Of a stretch of 29,210 nt of DNA, positions 1-6,232 are shown piece after piece; the stretch's first letter is position 1, and every line of letters starts with the position of its first letter. The position numbers and the translations under genes are program-made. Source of the stretch: JAUVXY01 sp964392345. Its GTDB lineage: Bacteria; Actinomycetota; Humimicrobiia; Humimicrobiales; Humimicrobiaceae. The DNA lies in assembly GCA_964392345.1 (NCBI GenBank), contig CAYMPQ010000013.1, positions 1-29,210 on the forward strand. The letters are read 5' to 3'. Below the pieces are notes generated by a model, which ran no database searches, was not told the origin of the DNA, and saw nothing but the letters and a program-made list of their open reading frames with translations.

Positions 1-10
1 GGTTTTTAGA

Positions 11-156
11 TTAGACATGATCTTCGGTTCTTTTATTTATGCCTTCCATTTACTGTCTGTTGCAAATCTCTTGTCTGTATTGCTTATATTAGCGGATCAT
101 GATGATTGTTAGCCTTGAATACTTTGAAGGCCCAAAAACAAATTCATATAAATTTT
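11..156. repeat. 146-nt direct repeat, copy 1
   Basis: This stretch aligns without gaps to 997-1142 (constant offset of 986), with 13 mismatches by my count, about 91% identity. Twelve of the 13 differences are transitions. It ends right at the stop codon of the PIN-domain gene (155-157). The repeat could extend past the left edge, but similarity drops before position 11. No long open frame is conserved in both copies, and I cannot assign it to a known element. It could be a miniature element, a small-RNA gene or a remnant of a duplicated locus. Confidence 0.85.
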
Positions 157-532
157 ATAGAAATAAAATTTCCAAATCCTCTACGCTCTTGAAATCTTTA
201 TCTAGGGTAACTATCTTTAATCCATAATATTTAGCTATGCTATATTGATAAGAATCATCGAAGTCTAATTTTAATCTTTTCTTAACACCTATTAATTCTT
301 CATACTTTTCCATCGGTAATGAAAGAAGCTTTGTATTTCTCGTAACATCTTCAATAAATTTCTGGAAAATGTCCTCTTTGTCATACCTAAATAGAATCAA
401 AACTATTGAATGTAAGGAAAAGTCGGTTATGTTAATATTTCCGATATTATTATTTAGAAACTCTTTGCAACTTTCCTCCTTATCCTGACGTAAAAGTATT
501 TCTAAAAATATATTCGTATCTACTAAAAACAT
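155..532 (-). CDS. PIN-domain toxin (VapC-like ribonuclease)
   Basis: This 125-aa protein has the PIN-domain layout. It begins MFLVDTN with the first metal-binding Asp at residue 5, and has further acidic residues at D90, D92, D93, D111 and D113 (motif TLDKDF). PIN toxins of the VapC type are Mg-dependent ribonucleases that block translation until bound by a partner antitoxin. The usual mid-domain Glu is not obvious here: the SLHS segment stands in its place. I chose the ATG at 532, with a GGAG-type site before it; a GTG at 541 would add three residues. Its start overlaps the end of the upstream DUF2281 gene by 10 nt, the classic order of antitoxin then toxin. The toxin role is inferred from fold and pairing. 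Confidence 0.8.
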   Translation of the reverse strand: MFLVDTNIFLEILLRQDKEESCKEFLNNNIGNINITDFSLHSIVLILFRYDKEDIFQKFIEDVTRNTKLLSLPMEKYEELIGVKKRLKLDFDDSYQYSIAKYYGLKIVTLDKDFKSVEDLEILFL

Positions 533-744
533 CGTCTCCACTCCAAAGATTTATGCTGCAACTCAACAGAAGTAAATTTTTTCCGTATTTCTGATAAACT
601 TCCTTCCCAGTCAAATTTAAACTTACTCAACTTTTCTCTTTTTCCTCCATATTTTTTTGACAGAAATTCAATATAATCTAAAGCTTCTCTCCTTAAATCT
701 TCTGGAAGTTCTTTAACTTTTACCTCAATTTCCTCTCCACTCAT
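523..744 (-). CDS. DUF2281-family antitoxin
   Basis: This 73-aa protein carries the DUF2281 pattern: an N-terminal segment with LPEDLRREALDYIEFL, then FDWEGSLSE and a C-terminal TSVELQHKSLEWR. Members of this family are typically the first gene of a pair with a PIN toxin, as here. They are expected to neutralise it and probably repress the shared promoter. The start at 744 follows a strong GGGGGGAAG ribosome binding site. The inverted repeat at 799-848 upstream is a candidate operator. The last codons overlap the toxin start, which suggests translational coupling. The DNA-binding role is inferred. Confidence 0.8.
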   Translation of the reverse strand: MSGEEIEVKVKELPEDLRREALDYIEFLSKKYGGKREKLSKFKFDWEGSLSEIRKKFTSVELQHKSLEWRRCF

Positions 745-798
745 AGCTTCCCCCCATTTATAAGATACTTTTACTTATTTCATAGACGCATTCTAACA

Positions 799-848
799 TT
801 TGAGTATAAAAAATATTTTATCTATTTAATAAAATAGCTACACTCAAA
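799..848 (-). promoter_or_regulatory. Inverted repeats upstream of the antitoxin gene (candidate operator/promoter)
   Basis: TTTGAGTATA (799-808) pairs with TACACTCAAA (839-848) at 9 of 10 positions. Inside it, ATTTTAT (815-821) pairs with ATAAAAT (829-835). On the minus strand a weak TTGAGT / TAGATA promoter pair with a 17-nt spacer sits within this structure. A palindrome over the promoter is what an autorepressed toxin-antitoxin operon would show, but no binding data support it. The rest of 745-996 is AT-rich with a further small inverted repeat (ATTAATT/AATTAAT near 889-916) and no convincing gene. Confidence 0.4.
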
Positions 849-996
849 CGTAATTTTATCATCTTTTGGAAAATCTACATAATTAATTTTAATTATTACA
901 GTAATTAATCATCTTCCGCTAATTTTACCCCAAATACCTGTAGCCGTAGCAGTAATACATTATGACTTTCCATACTTAGACCTTCCTGAAGACAGG

Positions 997-1142
997 TTGG
1001 ATATGGTCTTCGGTTCTTTTATTTATGCCTTCCATTTACTGCCTGTTGCAAATCTCTTGTCTGTATTGCTTACATTAGCGGATCATGATAATTATTAGTC
1101 TTGAATACTCTGGAGACCAAAAAGCAAATTCATATAAATTTT
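997..1142. repeat. 146-nt direct repeat, copy 2
   Basis: This is the second copy of the repeat at 11-156, in the same orientation and gap-free, with 13 mismatches. The two copies bracket the toxin-antitoxin unit and its upstream region. This copy lies about 85 nt upstream of the DUF1287-family gene, so it could contain part of that gene's upstream control region. No terminal inverted repeats or target duplications are evident. Confidence 0.85.
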
Positions 1143-1225
1143 TTACATGCTTTCTCCACTTTTAGAAGCAGCTAAAAAGCCCGATTTTATTTTATTTTAA
1201 ATTTAATATAATATATAGATTATCT

Positions 1226-2155
1226 ATGGAAAACAGAATAAGAAAAACTCGAATAAGAAAAACTCCCAGTTATAGATATATTCCGTATCTAGTAATTTTA
1301 ATCTGCCTTCTGCAAATATGGACACTAAAAACATATTACAAAGAAAGAGAGATAAAACTACCTGAGAATTTGTTTACAACACAAAAAGAATTCCCAATCT
1401 CCGAACTAACATTGGACATTCCATATATTCAGCTAGAGTCAGATTCCACAGAAAATGTTACGGATAATGAAGGTGCAGGCGATCACACTGAGAATCAAAA
1501 CCAAGCTGGAGAAAACAGCGACAATTATTCAAATGGGACATTAGAGGCTCCGGATGAAAAATACACAATGGAAATAGAGGGGTTAAATTTAAGTGAAGTT
1601 CAGAAAAAGATTGTTCTAAGGTCTCTGGAAATGTTGGATGAGGATATAGAATATGGTTACAGAACTTATGTTGATACAGGTTATCCTACTGAGAATATCT
1701 ATATATCTACTGATGTGATATCAGTGGTTTTAAGAGACTCAGGTTATGATCTGATGGAATTAATTTACGAGGACATGCTTAAGCATAAGGATGATTACCC
1801 TATGGACATAAAAGGAAGAAAAGATCCTGTTAAGTATATAGATTTTAGAGATGTTTTTTTTCAGGAGCAATTTTTTAAACGCCACGCTTTGGGAGAGCTG
1901 CCTACCGAATATACTCCCGGAGATGAAAACAACAATTTCCTGTGGCAGCCCGGAGATATCCTGTACTTTCAGTTTGACGAAGAAAATCCTTACAAAGATT
2001 TAGGTGGGTTGGTTTCACCTCGCAGCAGTGAAAACGGCATACCGCTTGTTATAATGATCTCAAAAGAATTTGGCAAAGTTAAAGAAGTCGATGTTCTTTT
2101 AGAGTATAAAATTATAGGGCACTACCGTTATCCTCTTCCTGAATTAGAAGAATAG
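1226..2155 (+). CDS. Membrane-anchored DUF1287-family protein, probably catalytically inactive
   Basis: This 309-aa protein has a basic N-terminus, one membrane segment (about residues 18-36), an acidic Asn-rich linker (about 70-112) and a C-terminal domain from about 120 that matches DUF1287. Recognisable marks are TDVISVVLRDSGYDL, YEDM, YIDFRDV, a PGDILYF strand and the closing IIGHYRYP. DUF1287 belongs to the NlpC/P60-like fold, where I recall a catalytic Cys in a CTDV-type motif and a His in HIGIV. Here these are Ser161 (STDV) and Leu259 (LGGLVS), and the His of the later PLIIH segment is Met277. The domain therefore looks like a pseudoenzyme, perhaps binding the cell wall. There is no clear Shine-Dalgarno. 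A TATAAT at 1207-1212 lies so close that the mRNA may be nearly leaderless. Its 3' end overlaps the convergent transporter gene by 28 nt. Confidence 0.7.
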   Translation: MENRIRKTRIRKTPSYRYIPYLVILICLLQIWTLKTYYKEREIKLPENLFTTQKEFPISELTLDIPYIQLESDSTENVTDNEGAGDHTENQNQAGENSDNYSNGTLEAPDEKYTMEIEGLNLSEVQKKIVLRSLEMLDEDIEYGYRTYVDTGYPTENIYISTDVISVVLRDSGYDLMELIYEDMLKHKDDYPMDIKGRKDPVKYIDFRDVFFQEQFFKRHALGELPTEYTPGDENNNFLWQPGDILYFQFDEENPYKDLGGLVSPRSSENGIPLVIMISKEFGKVKEVDVLLEYKIIGHYRYPLPELEE

Positions 2156-2856
2156 GCATGCTCTTTACTCTTATGATATTTTACATATATTATTCTTGCT
2201 ATATAAATAAATGGGGTATCCGACACTGCTACTATTAATTTTAACATATAAGTTGTCACTAATATCTGCAGCCAAACGCCAACCTCAAATAAGCTCAGTA
2301 ATGCAATGGAGCAAAAAACTACGCTGTCAATTAGTTGGCTGACTATTGTAGAAAGATTATTTCTAATCCACAGCTGGTGCGGCTTGTTAAATAATCTCTT
2401 CCAGAATGCAAATGCCCATACATCATGCAGCTGACTGATAAGATATGCTGACAGGCTTCCCAATGCTATTCGCGGCATAATTGCAAATATTGTTTCCATT
2501 GAGCCTTGAGCAAAATCTGATGCATCAGGAGTAAATTGCAGGCACACCCACATAATAGCTGTCATGCTAAGCATTGAAAAAAACCCTAAAAAAACTGCTT
2601 TCCTTGCTGCAGCCTTGCCATAAACTTCGCTTAATATGTCTGTAGTTAAAAAAGTTGTTCCATAAATAATATTACCAAGTGTTGCCACAAGACTAAATAA
2701 CTGGACTGTTTTTAACACCTGTATATTTGCAAGTATGACTGCAACCCCAATCCAGGCATAAAGGCCTATTTTTCCAAAAAACCTATACGCCAGCAAAACA
2801 ATCCCAAAGTTAAGAAGCATCAGTATTATCCACAATAATTCATTTTTAAATATCAT
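2128..2856 (-). CDS. VUT-family (queuosine precursor) transporter
   Basis: This 242-aa integral membrane protein has about six hydrophobic segments. It carries the marks of the YhhQ/VUT family, such as NIIYGTTFLTTDILSEVYGK, the FLGFF segment and a C-terminal SDTPFIYIARI. Members import preQ0/preQ1 or related deazapurines for tRNA queuosine synthesis. No queuosine genes or preQ1 riboswitch are visible nearby. The start at 2856 lacks a Shine-Dalgarno, but TATAAT (2864-2869) ends only 7 nt before the ATG, which fits leaderless transcription. The last codons overlap the end of the DUF1287-family gene on the other strand. Family assignment is good; the exact substrate is inferred. Confidence 0.82.
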   Translation of the reverse strand: MIFKNELLWIILMLLNFGIVLLAYRFFGKIGLYAWIGVAVILANIQVLKTVQLFSLVATLGNIIYGTTFLTTDILSEVYGKAAARKAVFLGFFSMLSMTAIMWVCLQFTPDASDFAQGSMETIFAIMPRIALGSLSAYLISQLHDVWAFAFWKRLFNKPHQLWIRNNLSTIVSQLIDSVVFCSIALLSLFEVGVWLQILVTTYMLKLIVAVSDTPFIYIARIIYVKYHKSKEHAYSSNSGRG

Positions 2857-2863
2857 AGCGCAT

Positions 2864-2892
2864 ATTATATATTAAAATGGTGCTATATTGAA
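2864..2892 (-). promoter_or_regulatory. Candidate leaderless promoter of the VUT transporter gene
   Basis: On the minus strand a perfect -10 box TATAAT (2864-2869) is followed by 7 nt and then the ATG at 2856, so the predicted transcription start falls on or beside the start codon. The -35 match at 2887-2892 (TTCAAT, 17-nt spacer) is weak. No ribosome binding site lies before the ATG. Confidence 0.4.
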
Positions 2893-2979
2893 TAAACATA
2901 ATTATAAATAGCTTGTTAAGTGAATTCCCGGAGATGCTTTAACACCATATTTTACAATTGATGAATTAAAATAACTTTT

Positions 2980-3009
2980 TTGTAATAATGGCACACATTA
3001 GGTTATAAT
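2980..3009 (+). promoter_or_regulatory. Sigma-70-type promoter for the 67-aa membrane protein
   Basis: TTGTAA (2980-2985) and a perfect TATAAT (3004-3009) are separated by 18 nt. Transcription would begin near 3016, giving an mRNA leader of about 90 nt before the ATG at 3104. It faces away from the transporter gene in a 247-nt divergent gap that holds no other gene I can support. Confidence 0.5.
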
Positions 3010-3103
3010 AAACAAAGAACTAATTCACAATCAGAGTTGGCAAACTTATAACGTATGGCTAAAAAGTATATAAAAAATTATAATTTCTGGAGGTTTGGCA
3101 CAA

Positions 3104-3307
3104 ATGGATAAAGAAGAAAAATTTGATAAAAAAGGAATCGGTTTTATAGTAGGGGGAGCTGTGCTGGGAGCAATTGCTGGTTATCTTGTAAAAAAAGTTG
3201 GAGTAAAAAATATAATCACTGTTCTCAAAGCAAAGGACATAATTCCGCACAATATTGCAAACTTAATAAGTGAATTTACATCCAAAAAATTTTCAGAAGA
3301 AGAATAA
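3104..3307 (+). CDS. Small glycine-rich single-pass membrane protein, function unknown
   Basis: This 67-aa protein is not one I recognise. A charged start (MDKEEKFDKK) is followed by one glycine-patterned hydrophobic segment (GIGFIVGGAVLGAIAGYLV, about residues 11-29). A mixed Lys/Ile region and a charged tail ending FSEEE come next. The glycine spacing resembles glycine-zipper segments that pack helices in membranes. I chose the ATG at 3104, which has GGAGG 10 nt upstream; a TTG at 3095 is too close to that site. A promoter precedes it, and a long hairpin begins at its stop codon, so it looks like a one-gene transcript. The regulatory signals make it likely real. The opposite strand also has an open frame here, without such signals. 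Confidence 0.65.
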   Translation: MDKEEKFDKKGIGFIVGGAVLGAIAGYLVKKVGVKNIITVLKAKDIIPHNIANLISEFTSKKFSEEE

Positions 3308-3355
3308 AGTAAGCCTCTTCTTAGTTAATGCATCTAACTAAAAAGAGGCTTACTT
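3307..3355 (+). terminator. Long hairpin after the 67-aa membrane protein gene
   Basis: A 13-bp perfect stem (AAGTAAGCCTCTT, 3307-3319, with AAGAGGCTTACTT, 3343-3355) encloses a second 6-bp stem (TAGTTA/TAACTA) and a 7-nt loop. The last base of the stop codon is in the stem. The downstream plus-strand T-run is poor, so it may act as a 3'-end stabilising hairpin or a bidirectional terminator for this convergent pair of transcripts. Confidence 0.6.
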
Positions 3356-3360
3356 ATTGT

Positions 3361-3391
3361 AAAAAGTAAACTAACGCAGGACTTCCGTTAG
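3361..3391 (-). terminator. Terminator-like hairpin after the lipoprotein-like PLDc_N gene
   Basis: On the minus strand CTAACG (3386-3391) pairs with CGTTAG (3371-3376) across a 9-nt loop, and TTTACTTTTT follows, a weak intrinsic-terminator pattern. A competing, longer-range pairing exists between GTAAACTAA (3366-3374) and TTAGTTTAC (3409-3417), so two alternative folds share the same segment. Confidence 0.5.
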
Positions 3392-3436
3392 AATTAATTA
3401 CAAAAATATTAGTTTACATATATATCTTAAATCGCC

Positions 3437-3772
3437 TTACTTCGTCAAAGGCATTTTCTTCTTAACCATAAAGTAATAAACAATTGCGCCAATACCATTA
3501 GTTAAAATCACTATAACAAGCCAGATGGTTTTAGTATTCTCTCCACCACCCGGAAATTCCTCTGGTTTTCTTTTAGCGCAATCTATCAGCATTATAATCC
3601 ACACTACAAACAGGAAAATCCAGATTGCTACAAAAAATGCCCATAAGCATATCATACCTGCAACAATTCCCCCTCCAGCAGCTTCTTCGCTACTGCACCC
3701 AGTCAGTAAAAATCCTGCCGCCATGAGCAAACTCCAGGTTGCTGCCAGTAACCGCGTCATCAACTTTTTCAT
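3437..3772 (-). CDS. Lipoprotein-like PLDc_N-type membrane protein
   Basis: This 111-aa protein starts with a lipoprotein signal (MKKLMTRLLAA, hydrophobic core, lipobox LLTGC with Cys26). Two membrane helices follow (about 38-63 and 83-105), joined by the conserved loop DCAKRKPEEFPGGGEN and then KTIWLVIV. This two-helix unit resembles the PLDc_N (phospholipase D N-terminal) family, which occurs alone in many small proteins with no known enzyme activity. It is a paralogue of the next gene upstream (3830-4174); they share RKPEEFPGxGEN and the YYFMV end. AGGAGG precedes the start at good spacing. Function is unknown; possible roles include membrane stress or a bacteriocin-immunity-like task, neither shown by the sequence. 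Confidence 0.75.
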   Translation of the reverse strand: MKKLMTRLLAATWSLLMAAGFLLTGCSSEEAAGGGIVAGMICLWAFFVAIWIFLFVVWIIMLIDCAKRKPEEFPGGGENTKTIWLVIVILTNGIGAIVYYFMVKKKMPLTK

Positions 3773-3829
3773 TCCTCTCCTCCTTAGCTAAAGTCAGTTG
3801 TCAATATTAGTATCACATTTTATAATAGT

Positions 3830-4174
3830 TTAAGGCATCTTAACATTATTATTTATTCTTGGACATTTTTTCATGACCATAAAATAATAAACAATTGCTG
3901 CTATACCATTCATTTGAGTAACAAAAAATGTTGCAATTAAAATTACAAGCCAGATAGTTTTAGCATTTTCTCCGTCACCCGGAAATTCCTCTGGTTTTCT
4001 TCTGGCACAATCTATTAAAGCAATAATCCATATTACTAAGAAAAAAAGACTGATCAATCCACCAATAACTACTGCACATATCCATATACCTGCAAAACCA
4101 GCAAAAATAGTGCTGCCTACAACAGCAGACAATTTATCTGCTGCATCTGCTACTATCATATCTCCTGATCCCAT
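3830..4174 (-). CDS. PLDc_N-type small membrane protein
   Basis: This 114-aa protein has two strong membrane segments. The first (about 25-55, with LFFLVIWIIALIDCARR) leads into the loop RKPEEFPGDGENAKTIWLVI, and the second ends YYFMVMKK. This matches the PLDc_N small-protein family and its paralogue at 3437-3772, but it lacks that paralogue's lipobox. Its extra hydrophobic N-terminal part may be a further half-helix. I took the ATG at 4174, just after an AGGAGGGG site; a GTG one codon upstream is also possible. The two genes are 57 nt apart, in the same direction and probably co-transcribed, a tandem duplication that has diverged at its N-termini. Confidence 0.75.
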   Translation of the reverse strand: MGSGDMIVADAADKLSAVVGSTIFAGFAGIWICAVVIGGLISLFFLVIWIIALIDCARRKPEEFPGDGENAKTIWLVILIATFFVTQMNGIAAIVYYFMVMKKCPRINNNVKMP

Positions 4175-4247
4175 CACCCCTCCTTTGTTAAGTATTTTCC
4201 CGATTTCCTGATATTTCCGTTAATTCTAACATCAACATACTGCTTGT

Positions 4248-4826
4248 TCAATTTTTTTTAATTTTTTTAAGCAGCCATGCCATGTTTTCCCCTAAAATCT
4301 TAAATGTCTTCATCCCTTCTTCATCATTTTTTATTTCTCCGATACCTTTGCCAATTCCCATATTCCAGTAAATTGAGCATGGTATTATAGCCTGGTTTAA
4401 GACAAATAAATTATTAATTTGATTAAATACTGAAACTGCGCCCTGTCTCCTCGCGACAGCTACCGCTGCGCAAACTTTCCTCTTTAACAGATATCCGCCA
4501 GCTCTTGCACAATATCCAGACCTATCTATTAGTGCTTTTGCTTCCGGGGTTACTGAACCAAAATAAACAGGTGAGCCAACAATTATACCATCGGACTCAT
4601 ACATCTTGCTAAGGCAACCATTAGCAATATCATCATCAATAACACAAAAACCGTCTCCCTTGTCTTTACATTTGCCGCATGCATTGCATCCCTTTATATT
4701 TTTCCCGCCCACCTGAACAAGTTCGGTTTCAATTCCTTCTTTCTCCAGCTCAGCAAAAACTGCTTTTATTGCAGTAGCCGTGTTTCCATTTTTTCTTGGG
4801 CTTCCATTAAAACCAACTACTTTCAT
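4248..4826 (-). CDS. Iron-sulfur flavoprotein / NADPH-dependent FMN reductase family protein
   Basis: This 192-aa protein has a flavodoxin-like fold. The phosphate-binding loop is GSPRKNGNT (residues 8-16), and the flavin-side motif is GSPVYFGSVTPEAKALIDR. Between them C47, C50, C53 and C61 form a CX2CX2CX7C pattern, which matches the compact 4Fe-4S motif described for iron-sulfur flavoproteins (Isf) of anaerobes. Such proteins pass electrons between ferredoxin-like donors and small acceptors such as oxygen, peroxide or quinones. GAGG precedes the ATG. It lies alone between the PLDc_N pair and a decayed copy of its own C-terminus (4885-5010). The cluster is inferred from Cys spacing; the electron acceptor is unknown. 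Confidence 0.8.
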   Translation of the reverse strand: MKVVGFNGSPRKNGNTATAIKAVFAELEKEGIETELVQVGGKNIKGCNACGKCKDKGDGFCVIDDDIANGCLSKMYESDGIIVGSPVYFGSVTPEAKALIDRSGYCARAGGYLLKRKVCAAVAVARRQGAVSVFNQINNLFVLNQAIIPCSIYWNMGIGKGIGEIKNDEEGMKTFKILGENMAWLLKKIKKN

Positions 4827-4884
4827 TTGGTCCTCTCTTTTTTTTATTTTTGCAAAATTATTAATTTAAATAGTCTATACAAAA

Positions 4885-5010
4885 TTAAGCTGCTTTAAGA
4901 GCACCCACGTCCTCATCACTATTTTCTATCTCTCCAATATTTCTACCAACCCTCATATTATAACAAACTGACAAGATATCGCAGTATGGTACAAAAATGG
5001 CACATGCAGG
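4885..5010 (-). pseudogene. Decayed C-terminal fragment of an iron-sulfur flavoprotein paralogue
   Basis: Read on the minus strand, this stretch encodes NMRVGRNIGEIENSDED, then a TAA at 4885-4887. It aligns with NMGIGKGIGEIKNDEEG of the intact gene just downstream (4248-4826), and the DNA also aligns across about 60 nt. There is no start codon, flavin loop or Cys cluster, and the frame stops earlier than in the intact protein. It looks like what is left of a second tandem copy between alr and the intact gene. Confidence 0.55.
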
Positions 5011-5023
5011 CTCAGGTATATAT

Positions 5024-6205
5024 TTACTTTATATATATTTTTGGAATTCTATTTTTCAGCATACACGTTACTTCATAATTTATTGTTCCCATAAGATCTG
5101 CGATAAAATCTACGGTTATCTTTTTCCCTTTTGATTTGCCAATTAAAACTACCTCATTCTCTGCAGAAATACACTTTTCCCCGACAATATCTGTTACATC
5201 TATCATAATTTGATCCATCGTAATATTACCTACTACAGGCGCAAATTGCCCGCCAACTAGTACCCTGGATTTATTGGACAGAAGCCTTGAATACCCGTCA
5301 GCATAGCCGACAGGCAATGTAGCTATAATACTTTCTCTTTTAGTCTTAAAAGTACAACCGTAAGAAATACACTGGCCGGCAGGTATCTTTTTTACAAAGG
5401 ATATTTTAGTTTTTAAACTTAGTACAGGTTCAAAACTTGACAGAATGCTTGTGGTTTCACTGCTTAGCCATCTGCAGCTATCCCCACCAAAGGGGTTTAG
5501 CCCATAAATAGAAATACCTGTCCTTACCATATCCAGATGTGTTTCTCTGTGCCGCAGAAAGGCAGCGCTATTTGCACAGTGAAATGTTTTTATATCAACT
5601 TTGCTATTTTTTAATTCCTTAATAATTTTTCTAAATCTGTTCCACTGTGCTTTAGTATATGAACTATCTTCTAAATGTGCGCATGAAAAATGGGTAAATG
5701 CCCCTTCAACTTTTAAACCTGTCATGGAATTTATTTTTATAATTTCAGTAACAGCGTCCTTAAAATTTATGCCAACTCTGTTCATGCCGGTGTCAACATT
5801 TATATGTACTACCGCATTTTTCCCCAGGTATGAACACTTTTCGGAAATTATTTTGGCCGTTCTATATGAATTAATGGATAAGACCAGGTCATATTTTACT
5901 GCATCTTCTATGGCAGCAGGCGGGGGCTCACCCAAAACATAAACAGGAGCGCTTATGTTGGCCCTTCTTAATTTAACTCCTTCCTCCACAAGAGATACGC
6001 CCATCCCATGCGCTCCGCTCTCTATAGCTTGTTTGGATATCTCAATAGCTCCGTGCCCATAAGCATCGGCTTTAACCACTGTCATTATTTTAGTTTGGGA
6101 CGAATTGATATAGGACTTAATAACATTTAAGTTGTGCGCAAGATTTTTTAGACTTATCTCTGCCCAGGCAGATCTCTTGTCTGCCCTGGTATTATCATTT
6201 TGCAT
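5024..6205 (-). CDS. alr: Alanine racemase
   Basis: This 393-aa PLP enzyme interconverts L- and D-alanine for peptidoglycan. The PLP lysine is K45 in VVKADAYGHG. The second-domain catalytic tyrosine is seen in ISYGCTF, and SIYGLNPF and GYADGYSR are further family marks. The length is normal, with a TIM barrel followed by a C-terminal beta domain. The start at 6205 (MQNDNTRAD) has only a weak GTGG site, so coupling to the CBS gene 27 nt upstream is plausible. It is the last gene of the envelope block. Beyond it lies only the flavoprotein remnant, with no clear terminator. Confidence 0.95.
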   Translation of the reverse strand: MQNDNTRADKRSAWAEISLKNLAHNLNVIKSYINSSQTKIMTVVKADAYGHGAIEISKQAIESGAHGMGVSLVEEGVKLRRANISAPVYVLGEPPPAAIEDAVKYDLVLSINSYRTAKIISEKCSYLGKNAVVHINVDTGMNRVGINFKDAVTEIIKINSMTGLKVEGAFTHFSCAHLEDSSYTKAQWNRFRKIIKELKNSKVDIKTFHCANSAAFLRHRETHLDMVRTGISIYGLNPFGGDSCRWLSSETTSILSSFEPVLSLKTKISFVKKIPAGQCISYGCTFKTKRESIIATLPVGYADGYSRLLSNKSRVLVGGQFAPVVGNITMDQIMIDVTDIVGEKCISAENEVVLIGKSKGKKITVDFIADLMGTINYEVTCMLKNRIPKIYIK

Positions 6206-6232
6206 AAGACATTTACCACAAGAATACTTTTT

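Noticed and set aside
905..975. Possible coding remnant on the minus strand (ending FGVKLAEDD)
   Set aside because: About 22 codons, no start context and no recognisable family; indistinguishable from chance in AT-rich DNA.
11..1142. CRISPR or transposon reading of the two 146-nt repeats
   Set aside because: Only two copies, too long and too far apart for CRISPR; no transposase, terminal inverted repeats or target duplication is seen.
2857..3000. preQ1 riboswitch ahead of the VUT transporter
   Set aside because: No preQ1 aptamer pattern is visible, and the promoter -10 box lies 7 nt before the start codon, leaving no room for a leader.
3059..3250. 63-aa minus-strand open frame opposite the small membrane protein
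   Set aside because: It is rich in Phe, Tyr and Ser as expected for the antisense of Lys-rich codons, and has no promoter or ribosome binding site. The plus-strand gene has both.
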